From positions 312,921,270 through 312,985,269 of the forward strand of contig CM048744.1 in the NCBI GenBank assembly GCA_026315105.1: 64,000 nucleotides of DNA, read 5' to 3'. Shown here piece after piece: positions 54,929 to 64,000 of this stretch. Numbering within the stretch: the stretch's first letter is position 1; each line of letters begins with the position of its first letter. The position numbers and the translations under genes were made by a program. The notes under the pieces are model-generated. The model made no database searches. It was not told the origin of the DNA and saw nothing but the letters and a program-made list of their open reading frames with translations. This stretch comes from Locusta migratoria. Taxonomy: Eukaryota > Arthropoda > Insecta > Orthoptera > Acrididae.

Positions 54929-54978
<50 letters not shown>
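54929..54978 (+). repeat. (TTA)n microsatellite forming the acceptor region of the next exon
   Basis: About 16 TTA units run directly into 'cag', the 3' splice site at 54979-54981. The usual pyrimidine tract is replaced by this repeat. Confidence 0.95.
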
Positions 54979-54979
<1 letters not shown>

Positions 54980-54981
54980 AG

Positions 54982-55229
54982 ACTAATTCACATGCTAGCA
55001 TTTCGACCAACTTTCCTGCGGCACTTGTGGAGCGCTATTCTGGCTGTACGGCAAACATCTCTCTTCGGCAGTGCCACACCGTTACTGCATATTGTATCAA
55101 GGGGACTGCCACTGACAAGTGATGATTCTGCACGCATAGTGCCACTGCTAGCAGTGTTCTGTTCATTATTCAGTTTGCTTCTCATAACACTGCATGATGG
55201 GGAATTCTATGGTGATGATACAGTGATAG
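54982..55229 (+). CDS. UBE3C: UBE3C-like ubiquitin ligase, fifth visible exon
   Basis: A 248-bp exon. Its first base completes the AA left by the previous exon (AAA, Lys). The donor is 'atag/gtatgt' with GT at 55230, leaving one base. The peptide MLAFRPTFLRHLWSAIL, TPLLHIVSRGLPLTSDDSAR, IVPLLAVFCSLFSLLLITLHD and GEFYGDD is the best-conserved stretch in the window, nearly collinear with human UBE3C LAFNARFLRHLW...VPLLQVISRGSPMSFEDSSR..FSSLFSHSLISIHDNEFFGD. It belongs to the region just N-terminal of the linker before the HECT domain. This exon settles the identity. Confidence 0.93.
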
Positions 55230-56150
55230 GTATGTATTCGAAAAGATATCAAATTGAAATGTAAAAACAATCAGTAGATCAAAAATACGACATAGTTCAT
55301 ATTTCAAAAAGAAAACATTATCATATGAATGACAATTATAAAATTCTCTCTCAAAAGTTGGTTGGATCTGTCAGTATTATAAAACTATTTTTATTTTTTT
55401 ATTTGTTCTATTTTATTTTTTAAAGAAAGAAAAAAAGCAAAGGTGTTCTATTTTGCATAATGCCTGTACACATCAATATAGAGATATTGGCCACAACATA
55501 TAGCAATATTTGTGAAAAATTGAATGAGCTAGGTTCAAATATTGCAGTAACTAATTTTATTTTATTTATCATGAGAACAAAAAAGTTGTTTGGGCCTCCT
55601 GTTGTCCACACTAAGTTATTGTGCAGTATATCGTTCTGTCATTCTAGAAATGACAACCTGTAGCCATAAAAAGTAGTGGAAGTTCTATACTACATCTTTG
55701 TTCACAAAAATTTCTTCAGGAATTCTTTAGAGTTCACCACATTGGAAGTTCGAATGTTGTCATTTCAGATCTTGCTTCATTTAGTTTCTATCCTAAAGGT
55801 ATTTTCTGGATGTGTTTAGATTCCTCCTGTAAATGTATTACATATTCTTAATCAGAGGTGCTGATAATACCCCCTTCATACTATTGATTTCATTCCATTC
55901 CATAGTGATGACTGGTGCAGCAACAGTGGTGAACAAATAAAAAAATCAGCAGTCTCTGCAGCAATTTTTTTGTTTTATCCAGTTACATGTTTAACACATG
56001 ATCATACTGCAACAACAGGCAAATGTTTTATTTCAATTCCATGTACCTAGCGGGCAGTGAATTTGATAGGCTTAGGTGAGAAATTGTGGAGAGAAAAAAA
56101 AAAAAAAAAAAATAAAAGTAAACAAACAAACAAAAAAACTTTAACTTACT
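55230..56150 (+). other. Intron sequence, nothing recognised
   Basis: AT-rich, with an A19-type run near 56095-56112 and 'aaacaaacaaac' after it, possibly the trace of an A-tailed insertion. No coding. Confidence 0.5.
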
Positions 56151-56245
56151 GTATTTGCCCGAATGCAAGCTGCACTTTTTCCCCAGTTTTCAGGCTCTAA
56201 AAATATCTTTGTGGCTTAGATTCAGAATCAAAGCTTCAGGAAGTT
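56150..56245 (+). repeat. Short foldback sequence resembling the ends of E1
   Basis: 'tactgtatttgcccgaatgc' and, about 60 bp on, 'gtggcttagattcagaatc' form an imperfect hairpin of the 'TTTACTCGAATxTAxGCCGC' type seen in E1. Confidence 0.45.
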
Positions 56246-56584
56246 ACGAAAAATGTCACTGCAAGCCGCTATTCATAGATTTTGTGAATGGTAATTCTGA
56301 AAAATGTTGCTAGAAGCAGCTGTAAGTAGTTTTTGTGAATGGTGCATCTGGATTTCACCCTTTGTTGCAGTGTTCGCTGTCTGTTAAGTCTACTTTTGAA
56401 CTTTTGTGTGTGAAGTGTTGCATTGAATCCGATCATGAAGAAGCATGTATCTTTTTTACACTGTGAAGTTTAAGAGAAGAGCAATTTCTTTTACCGAGGC
56501 GACATTTAATTGCACTGGTGCATGTATTATATGGGTGAAAACACAGAAAATTGCCCGAAAACAAAAGATAAAGGACGCCACATA
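56246..56584 (+). other. Intron sequence, nothing recognised
   Basis: AT-rich; no motif-bearing frame before the Penelope-like copy begins. Confidence 0.45.
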
Positions 56585-58035
56585 CTCCCGCCGAACGATA
56601 GAGTGGTCTTCCTTCAGGTCACGGAAGGCTGACCATTCCATCGTCATTCTCCCAGCCGACAAGGAATCCACGACGGTGGTACTTGATCGGTGGGAGTATG
56701 TGACTGAGGGACTGCGTCAGCTTTCAGATAGTACCACATATAAAGTCTTTCAAGGCAATCCCATTCCTGATGTCCAGGCAGAGCTTCAAGGAATCCTCAA
56801 AACCTTAGGCCCCCTACAAAACCTTTCACCTAATTCCATAAACCTCATGACCCCACCGACACCACGCACCCCCACCTTCTACATACTTTCCAATATTCAC
56901 AAACCCAATCATCCCGGCCACCCCATTGTGGCCGGTTATCAAGCCCCTACAGAACGAATCTCTGCCTACATAGACCAACACCTTCAACCCATCATGTGCA
57001 GTCTCCCGTTCTTCATCAAAGACACCAACCACTTCCTCGATTGCCTGAAATCCTTACCCAGCCTGTTACCTCCAGAAACCATCCTTGTAATCATTGATGC
57101 CACTTCGTTATACAGAAATATCCCACATGCCCTGGGCCTCGCGGCAATGTAGTATTTCCTTTCATGCCGACCACCCACTTCCCTACCTAAAACCTCTTTC
57201 CTTAATACCATAGGCAGCTTCATCCTAATCCACAACTTCTTCACTTCACCAACAACTACAGGGAACAGCCATGGGAACCAGGGTGGCCCCCTTGTACCCA
57301 AACTTATTCATGGGATGCTTAGAGGAAGCCTTCCTGGATACCCAAGCCTGTCAACACAAAGTTTGGTACAGATTCATTGATGACATCCTCATGATCTGGA
57401 CTCACAGTTGAAGAACAACTCCAGAATTTCCTCTCCAACCTCAGCTCCTTTGGTCCCATCAAATTCACCCGGTCCTATTCCAAATCCCATGCCACTTTCC
57501 TTGATGTCGACCTCCATCTGTCCAACGGCCAACTTCACACATCCGTCCACATCAAACCAACCAACAAACAGAACCTCCATTATGACAGCTGCCATCCATT
57601 CAACATCAAACATTCCCTTCCCTACAGCTTAGGTCTTCGTGGCAAAAGTGTCTGCTCCATTCCCGAATCCCTGAACCAGTACACCAATAACCTAATAACA
57701 GCTTTCACATCCCGCAGTTATCCTCCTGATCTGATTCAGAAGCAAATTACCAGAGCCACCTCCTCATCCCCCCAAATCCAGAACTTTCCACCGAAGAACC
57801 TCAGAAGTGCCCCTTTTGTCACCAGATACTTTCCGGGACTGGAGCGGACTCTGAATGTGGCTCTCCAGCAAGGATACGACTTCTTTAAATCCTGCCCCGA
57901 AATGAGATCCATCCTTCATGACATCCTTCCCACTCCACCGAGTGTGTTTTTCCACTGCCCACCTAACCTCCATAACCTCCTAGTACATCCCTATGAAATC
58001 CCCAAACCACCTTCCCTACCTTCTGGCGCACCCTA
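56585..58035 (+). pseudogene. Penelope-like element P2, reverse transcriptase
   Basis: The + strand reads, with a few frame breaks, most of a Penelope-like RT. It has SIVILPADKESTTVVLDRWEY, PTFYILSNIHKP and HPIVAGYQAPTERISAYIDQ. The catalytic block ILVIIDATSLYRNIPH follows, then MGTRVAPL-type sequence at 57270. The second catalytic block WYRFIDDILMIW (YVDD read as FIDD) is at about 57363-57400. The thumb reads SKSHATFLDVDLHLSNG, and the C-terminal part runs to NLLVHPYEIPKPP. The open part is 56445-57152. The GIY-YIG nuclease that should follow is missing. Different subfamily from P1. Inactive. Confidence 0.8.
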
Positions 58036-58175
58036 GCTGCTTCTTCAGGCAGAAGAGAAGGAGAGGGAAAAGGAAATGATGAGGGTTTTAAGGGAGTGGG
58101 TAAGGAGCCGTTCCAATCCCGAAACAGGAAAGACTTACCTTGGGGGGGGGGGGGGGGGGGGAAGAGGGTAAACAA

Positions 58176-58211
<36 letters not shown>

Positions 58212-58365
58212 AAACGCAAACACAACTGTGGCACGAGTGATGCACTTCGAAATAGCTGTGTTAAGCATATACAGTAGATATAGACACATAATCAACAATA
58301 CATGATTCTGAATCTCTCAGTCAAAGAGGGGAGCATTTTGGAATAAATATTTTCTTTCTTTCCAG
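58036..58365 (+). other. Intron sequence with G run and (CA)n
   Basis: A purine-rich stretch, a G19-20 run at about 58142-58161 and (CA)n at about 58175-58208, then the acceptor 'tttctttctttccag'. 'ccaatcccgaaacaggaaag' resembles a repeat often found near Penelope-like copies. Confidence 0.5.
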
Positions 58366-58574
58366 GTGGTAGTCCTCCAACAATGCCTTTCACTTTGCAA
58401 AGCCTTGTACAGCTGTCACTAACACTGAAAGAGGTCTCTCTCGGTTTAGTTGAGTTGGCGTTTCCTGACTCGAGGCCTTCTGTACGTGATGATTATAAAG
58501 CAGCAGTACGTGGCAGAGAGCAGGCATCTCCAGCATGTCCACAGGACACACAGATGTGGGCACATTTGTTCAAG
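58366..58574 (+). CDS. UBE3C: UBE3C-like ubiquitin ligase, sixth visible exon
   Basis: A 209-bp exon. Its first two bases complete Gly with the G left upstream; it ends phase 0 at 'ttcaag/gtctgt' with GT at 58575. The peptide TMPFTLQSLVQLSLTLKEV, LGLVELAFPDSRPSVRDDYK and QMWAHLFK matches human UBE3C MMPFTLEELIMLSRCLRDACLGIIKLAYPETKPEVREEY...RWIQLFKV. The next exons, including the HECT domain with its catalytic Cys, must lie beyond 64000: no HECT-like reading occurs in the remaining 5.4 kb. Confidence 0.9.
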
Positions 58575-59005
58575 GTCTGTTAACTGAAAAGAATTTTGTC
58601 ATATTGTTTCCTTTTTATTTTGTATCTTTTGCTGTATAAGTTTTAAATGTGTAAACGTTGGTAATTTACTCAACATTAATTTCTCATTTTCTATCTTTCT
58701 TTTGCACAAATTCATCAGGTGAAAGATCACTTATTATTTAGTGTGTGTTTTGTGGAACACAATCTGCCGAGTAGTGTTGACAGTTGACGTAAAGGCTCTA
58801 TTAATACTATTGAAATGCATGGATAATGCTAATTTACTTCATATTTTAATCACTCTTTGGGATTATTAGACATGTGTTTCACACACTGTCAAAGTATTAT
58901 AGGTATAATTGAGGCCCATTTCTTATGGTGTGTCCAGGAGTGCTGTAACTATTAACTGTCATCATTTAATAATAAAAAATTTAAATAAAAATGTAATAAT
59001 AAACA
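58575..59005 (+). other. Intron sequence, nothing recognised
   Basis: AT-rich start of the downstream intron. Confidence 0.5.
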
Positions 59006-59008
59006 AAA

Positions 59009-59098
<90 letters not shown>

Positions 59099-59108
59099 GG
59101 GGGGGGGG
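59006..59108 (+). repeat. (CA)n(GA)n compound microsatellite with G run
   Basis: About 16 CA units, then about 26 GA units and a G10-type run at 59099-59108. Confidence 0.95.
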
Positions 59109-59189
59109 GAGAAAGGAAGGGGATTTTCAACTGTATTTATTACTTATTTGGACCAGTTTTGGTTCAATATAGAACGGAGAAGTCGAGAA

Positions 59190-59600
59190 TCAAATTAAAT
59201 AATATAATGAGGATAGTTTGCAACTGACCAAAAAGGATGTTCGCCAAGCTGCAACAGGCACATAAAAAAAAGACACTCATACACACACAAATTAGCTTTC
59301 AGCAATTTGGCTTCATCAGAAAAATACAGATACTATCATTCATACAATCTCATAGGCCCACTTCAAACACAATTATTTCCAGCTTCTGTATTCAGTCATA
59401 TGATGGTTGTGTGCCTTTATGATGTATGAATGATAGTATGTGTTGTTCATATTGTTTGTACCTTTTTCTGACAAAGGGTGGGTGATTGACAGGTAAGTTG
59501 CAAATCTATGATTTTTTTTTTCTTTCTTTTGTATGTGTGTGATACAGTTCAACAAATATCTTTGTGGTAAGTTGTAAACTATTCTCATTATGTTGTCGAG
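59190..59600 (+). repeat. Foldback repeat copy F6
   Basis: The left end 'ataatgaggatagtttgcaa' (59204) and the reverse complement of the right end 'ataatgagaatagtttacaa' (right end at 59591) are inverted repeats of about 37 bp with several mismatches, the same ends as F5. Inside, 'ggcttcatcagaaaaataca' and 'tttttctgacaaagggtg' correspond to the family cores. 'gtcgag' flanks both sides as a possible short duplication. Confidence 0.65.
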
Positions 59601-59829
59601 TGCTTGACTTACACTTGACCGTAATTGTCAAGGGCATGAAGAGTCTAATGTGCAACAGGGCGGAACATGATTTTCCCTCTTTCTGATGGAAAAATGTTTT
59701 TGTGGTTGTTTTAGGGGATGACACTATACGAGTCCCACTTTGATGCTGTTCCATCCATGTGTGCCTTAATACAGTTTCCAATTAATAAACAAAAGTACAT
59801 ACCAATTATACACACATATATTGGCATAC

Positions 59830-60345
59830 AGGGTGAGTTGCAAAAGAATAATTTTCACCACACAGCTATCGTTTTAAATAATTTTAATTTGTCTTCATCA
59901 CACTGCACATATTTAATATTATAAAAATGTTTTTTGTACGACTCAAGCTCCCACGCAACTTCCCACATTTTCCCACACACCGAAATCCTTCAACTGCAAA
60001 GGTAAAAAATGGCACTTCGGCCGTGAAAAACTATCACACATTTTTACAAAATAGCCGTGACTAGCAACCGCGCTTCACCGTCCTCGGCAATCCACATGAC
60101 TCTCCCCTCTCCCGCACGACTCGGCTTCCGTTTTTCTAGTTCGGCGGAAAAACCCCTACATCATAAAGTTCCTCAAGTTTACATTTCCCGCGCGCATTCA
60201 CACGCGCTAGATTTAAATGTGCCGTTGTGTGGCTCTATAGAATACAAGTGCCCGGCATCAGCCTGGGGGCACTGTCATGTCATAATACTCCCACTTGCGA
60301 CTTCCACACATAGTGTAGGATGTTGCAAGTAGCACCAAAATATAA
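59830..60345 (-). repeat. Probable LTR of the gypsy-type element, antisense
   Basis: Comparatively GC-rich block downstream (on the - strand) of the gag-pol remnant. On the - strand it begins near 'tgtggaagtcgcaagtggga' and includes 'gtattatgacatgacagtg'. The position and composition suggest the 3' LTR, but the second LTR is outside the window so it cannot be confirmed by comparison. Confidence 0.4.
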
Positions 60346-61376
60346 CACACACATACCCCTCAAACAAGAACAAGAATAAGAAAATGCAATACCAAAAATA
60401 AAATAAAATAAATAAATAAATCTTACAACTAGTGACAAAAATTAAATTTTGTGAAATTGTACATATTTAAAGTATGTATATGTGACACACATCAAGTATG
60501 TGACACACATCAACAAGAACATAAAAAAAATCACTAATATTGATGGGTGTGCCCCAATGTCATTGTCTCATTATGGAATGAATACCATCATTTTTAATAT
60601 ACACTTTCCGATGCACTGAAAAGTTTCACTTCCAACATCCCTTGTGTTGCACTTCAGTATATGGGCACTGGTCCTTACACTTCTGTCTTTTTCAGTTTAA
60701 TAACTTGTTCTATTCAACGGCAGAAAAGCCAAAGTCATTGTTCTTTTATTATATATCCCTCAGGCCGCTCCAATGAAAAATAAACTCAAGATGTGGAATG
60801 ATTATTGTATGTGGATTTAGAGATTGTAATCTAATACTGTAGCCAAATTTACCCATCTCACAAAATGAACTCTTAAGAAAACTTTTTTATGCACTTCTGA
60901 CAAACTATTCAATTCATTTAATTATGTTTCATATCAGAAAATTTAGATTTTGTTTTTTTTTTTTTATAATCTTACATCCATTCTGCAAATTTCGAGAATG
61001 TCACATGATACACATCGCATTCCCTACTTTCACACAACATGATCCCTTGGGTGTGTTGTGCATTTCCACATTTTTATCACTTATTTCAAACTACCATATT
61101 TAAAACTAATTGCACTGCCTAATCCTAATCTGGGACTAATTAGAAAACAACATCCACAGGCCTAGTGTCAACATATAAAACTCAAAATCTCCAGTTAACA
61201 CGTGTACTTTATAACATAATGTATTCCTTTACATACACATTTTCACCACCGCTGAATTTTAAACCCTGTCCGTACTGCTTCACATAAATTAATCATAGAT
61301 ATATAATAAAGTTACAAAAATAAATTTACACAAATTCTTACCCTACTATATACAATGATCATACTCGGCAACTGCC
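60346..61376 (-). other. Non-coding part of the gypsy-type element or intron
   Basis: AT-rich, no frame. If the element is continuous, the rest of pol (most of RT, RNase H and integrase) has been deleted from here. Confidence 0.4.
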
Positions 61377-61631
61377 TTACCTAATACCTTTGCTCACAAT
61401 AATAGGCTCATGTGGCTTTACCCTTATTGAATATTCAAATTTTGTTACGTTACCTGGCTTTTCAGAAAATACATTCTTAATGTTTGTCAGTAAATAATAC
61501 AGCTCCCTCTTTGCACGGTCATCAATTCCCTTAGTATTGTTCACCGTCCCTTGCATCTCTTTCTCGACCTCTGCCTCATCCATTGTACATTTAGCTATGT
61601 GCAGACATGCCACTAAAATCACTACTTGCAC
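61377..61631 (-). pseudogene. Gypsy-type pol fragment: start of reverse transcriptase
   Basis: The 84-codon frame ends KNVFSEKPGNVTKFEYSIRV then KPHEPIIVSKGIR and a stop. 'VFS-KPG----FE--I-----P' is the linker that precedes the RT of Ty3/gypsy elements. The RT proper is missing after this point. Annotated as a decayed genomic copy. Confidence 0.7.
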
Positions 61632-61639
61632 TTACAAAT

Positions 61640-61960
61640 TTAACCCTTTTTATGCATCCTCCAGAATGTAGTTTCAGCACCTGATCCTTACAATCAATGC
61701 AAGCCCCACTTTTACACAGGAAACCATTGCCTAACACTGACTAAACGTGTCCCCTCCTATATTTACATCTAATACAACCTCCTTACTCACTGGCTTGCTG
61801 TAAGTTCCTGTTGCATTTTTTATTCTCACCCCTGTGACTGGAAATTCAACTGTTCCTGTGGTCCTAATCTGATTGTAAAAGTCTTCTGCAACGCCACTAA
61901 TAGAGCTTCCAGTATCAATCAGTGTATTTTAACATACCCCTCCAACAGTGACATTTATGA
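61640..61960 (-). pseudogene. Gypsy-type aspartic protease remnant
   Basis: The - strand reads TLIDTGSSISGVAEDFYNQI and PVTGVRIKNATGTYSKPVSK then VVLDVNIGGDTF. LIDTGSS carries the catalytic D-T/S-G triad. An in-frame TAA lies two codons before TLIDTG, separating it from the upstream gag-side frame (62156-61929, ending VTVGGVC). Further stops follow near 61740. This protease processes the Gag-Pol precursor in intact elements. Confidence 0.75.
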
Positions 61961-63280
61961 GTGACTGCACATATTCATTCACATTTTTCTCTAATTCAGT
62001 GTCAGCTAAAAAGTTGTCTTCTATCTCGTGTATGCAGTGCTTTACCATGTTGCATACTTGACTCTCACTACTAGGGCTATATGGTTCTATGTTATCACTA
62101 TCTGCAGATACTTTTTGAAACACCTCATTGAATTCTGGGTTCCCAACATTTAGCATTGCTATCTTTCTTGCAAAACCAAACTTGTCCCTTTCCCATACCT
62201 TTGGTTCTACATTCTTTCTATAATTTAAAAATTGGATTCAATCACTAGCTGTATATTCATGTTCCTCTTTCTCCATCAACCTTGCATTCATTCCACCCTC
62301 TTTCATACCCCCATACTGTTCACCATTATAGATGACAAAAGTGTGTATTTCATCCCCTATTTCTTGTTAATCACTAGATCCCTCATTTACAGAGTCATGT
62401 TCATCATTTGTTTTACTAGTTTCCAATGAGAATATGCTTTGTCCCCTCAATTCATCAAATTCTAGATTTCCCCCAAATATTTCTTTAAGAACATTGTAAT
62501 ATCTCTCATTTTTCCCACATTGTTCTCATAATTTTTTTTATATAGTCATTTATGAATTGCCCAATCATCTGGTGCCCATTTTCTAATCCAATTGATCTCC
62601 TTCATCCAGCCTTTAAATTTACTCTTTTCATCCTGTTCCCAATCTTCATTAATTATAGGTGCTTGTACATTCTTATTTACATTTACATCATCAAACCACA
62701 CATCATCAACATGCACAAAACCAGATACAGCTCTTATTACACTGTCATTAGTAATAGCTTTAAATTTTGGAATACCCACATTTTTTCCACACATGTTAAC
62801 ATTTGATTTTGTCTCATCTAGTTCAATGATACTCTTGCTACCATTCACAAATCCACTTGGCATACTCTTACATTCACTCACACACTTATGCTCCATGTGC
62901 AAACCTGATTCAACTAATACAGAAGCCAAACCAATGCTGTTTTCTTCAAAATCTCTCCCACTACTTACTTTTTTCACTAAACAAATCTCCCATATTACAA
63001 TCTTCACTTGGATTTTTATGATTTCTTCTCTTATTTGCATGTCTCTTATCATGCTGTGTAAACCATCCCCCAACCATTTCTTCATTACCCAGTATTGCAT
63101 CCATATTACAAATTCTTTCTTCCCTTCTCTCTCTCTTTCTATTCTGGTGATAGTTATTCCTATCAGATCCCCTGCTATCTAGCTTGTAATTATTTATCCT
63201 TCTCTCGGTCCTATTTCGTGCCTTGTATCCCATCCCAAATCGGATCCGATTTGGAACAAATTCTAGTTTTCCAAACATTG
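61929..63280 (-). pseudogene. Gypsy-type gag C-terminal / gag-pol junction region
   Basis: Frames 63278-62961 and 63100-62546 are basic then acidic, with YKARNRTERRINN, RNNYHQNRKRERREERI and HVDDVWFDDVNVNKNV. No standard CCHC knuckle is visible. 62156-61929 leads into the protease. The region is one element in - orientation with several frame breaks. I recognise it by position between the gag core and the protease, not by motif. Confidence 0.5.
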
Positions 63281-63734
63281 TCTGTGTTGTTCATTTCTAC
63301 TTTGTTCCCTTCTTCTTTCTCCATTTTCCTGTGTTAACTTTCGATCACCCCTGTTATTTCTTCCCTAAGAATCTCTCTGATTCCTGTTGTCACCACTCCA
63401 TCTACCCCCATTATTTCTCCAATTTTCATTTACGTTCCTTTCTTGGTAGTGGTCATGCTGCTTATTTCCCTAATTTCTGGTATTCCTGTTATCATTATGT
63501 TCCCTTTGATTAGCTATATGTTGAGGCTCCCCAAGTCTAGGTTCATATGTCAGTGCATGATCTATTTTTTTTCTATAAAATCTAGAAATTTTTCAGTACA
63601 GTCAGTAGGGCAGTGTATAAGTTGCAAATTTAAATTCTATGGCAACCTCCGGCAAGGAGTGTATATTACAGTAAGAGCTCCTAATGGTCTATCTAAGTGC
63701 ACCAATTTCCTTAATTCTTACTGACAGAATTCCT

Positions 63735-63938
63735 TCATAGTCTATCCCCCTTGTAAGCTACCCCATTTAAGAATTCATTTTGTAACCTGACTTGTTTAGC
63801 CTGGCTCCAGTAGCTATCTAAAATTAGTTTTTCAAAAGCTTCAAAGGAAACAAATTTTTCAGCACATTGGTTAGCCCACATCTGTGCAGGACCATCTAAC
63901 ATTCTTTTGATGTATTTTATTTTGCAATTATCACACAT
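63735..63938 (-). pseudogene. Gypsy-type gag core fragment
   Basis: The frame reads IKYIKRMLDGPAQMWANQCAE and KFVSFEAFEKLILDSYWSQA. 'L-G-A--WW------...F--F--L---YW---' is the capsid-like signature of LTR-retrotransposon Gag proteins, here with a single W. The reading continues toward the window end, so the element extends past 64000. Confidence 0.65.
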
Positions 63939-64000
63939 TCCAGACAGGAACTGATCTTTGCATGCTGCAATAAAATCTACTATATGGTAGTTACTTTCCC

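Noticed and set aside
56445..57152. Host gene related to telomerase
   Set aside because: The RT blocks are those of Penelope-like elements (ILPADK, FIDDI), with frame breaks and no telomerase-specific domains.
58575..64000. HECT domain exon of the UBE3C-like gene
   Set aside because: No reading with HECT-type motifs or phase-compatible splice sites was found; the gene must continue outside the window.

Overview
The window is eukaryotic, from a large, repeat-swollen animal genome. The mix of jockey, RTE and CR1-like LINEs, Penelope-like elements, tRNA-derived SINEs, piggyBac, Harbinger and Tc1 remnants, long dinucleotide runs and introns of 3-14 kb points to an insect. Several repeat families read like those of grasshoppers and locusts (Orthoptera); that is inference from memory. 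I see no prokaryotic gene organisation, rRNA or CRISPR. A run of exactly 100 N (38299-38398) is an assembly gap.

One host gene crosses the window on the + strand: a UBE3C-like HECT-type ubiquitin ligase. Six internal exons are supported: 13117-13370, 18781-19004, 30705-30880, 40997-41154, 54982-55229 and 58366-58574. They total 1269 bp (423 codons), their phases join without a break, and they cover the middle helical part of the protein before the catalytic domain. The 5' exons and the HECT-domain exons lie outside the window. Everything else is intron, mostly mobile DNA.

Layout. 1-13116 (upstream intron): three jockey-type LINE copies (J1, J2, J3), an unrecognised AT-rich block (1430-2850) and a CR1-like LINE nested in J3. 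13371-18780: microsatellites and a PIF/Harbinger-like element with terminal inverted repeats. 19005-30704: an old jockey copy (J4) split by a younger one (J5) with a target duplication of up to 16 bp, then an RTE-like LINE. 30881-40996: foldback repeats, a Tc1 fragment, a Penelope-like element, a 2.6 kb homopurine/homopyrimidine minisatellite holding the gap, and a SINE. 41155-54981: foldback copies, a piggyBac element split by an RNase H-bearing LINE, an unrecognised inverted-repeat element, then an RTE copy hit by at least three separate insertions, followed by an inverted repeat that has swallowed a jockey tail. 55230-58365: a second Penelope-like element. 58575-64000: another foldback repeat and a decayed Ty3/gypsy-type element on the - strand.

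No mobile element has an undamaged coding region. J5 is the best preserved: from its 5' truncation to the end of ORF2 I see only two breaks, a 17-bp tandem duplication and one TAG codon. The least explained material is a family of palindromic foldback repeats (best copy 51196-52049, with a perfect 68-bp palindrome), the minisatellite, and two unrecognised repeat families (1430-2850; 47338-48880).
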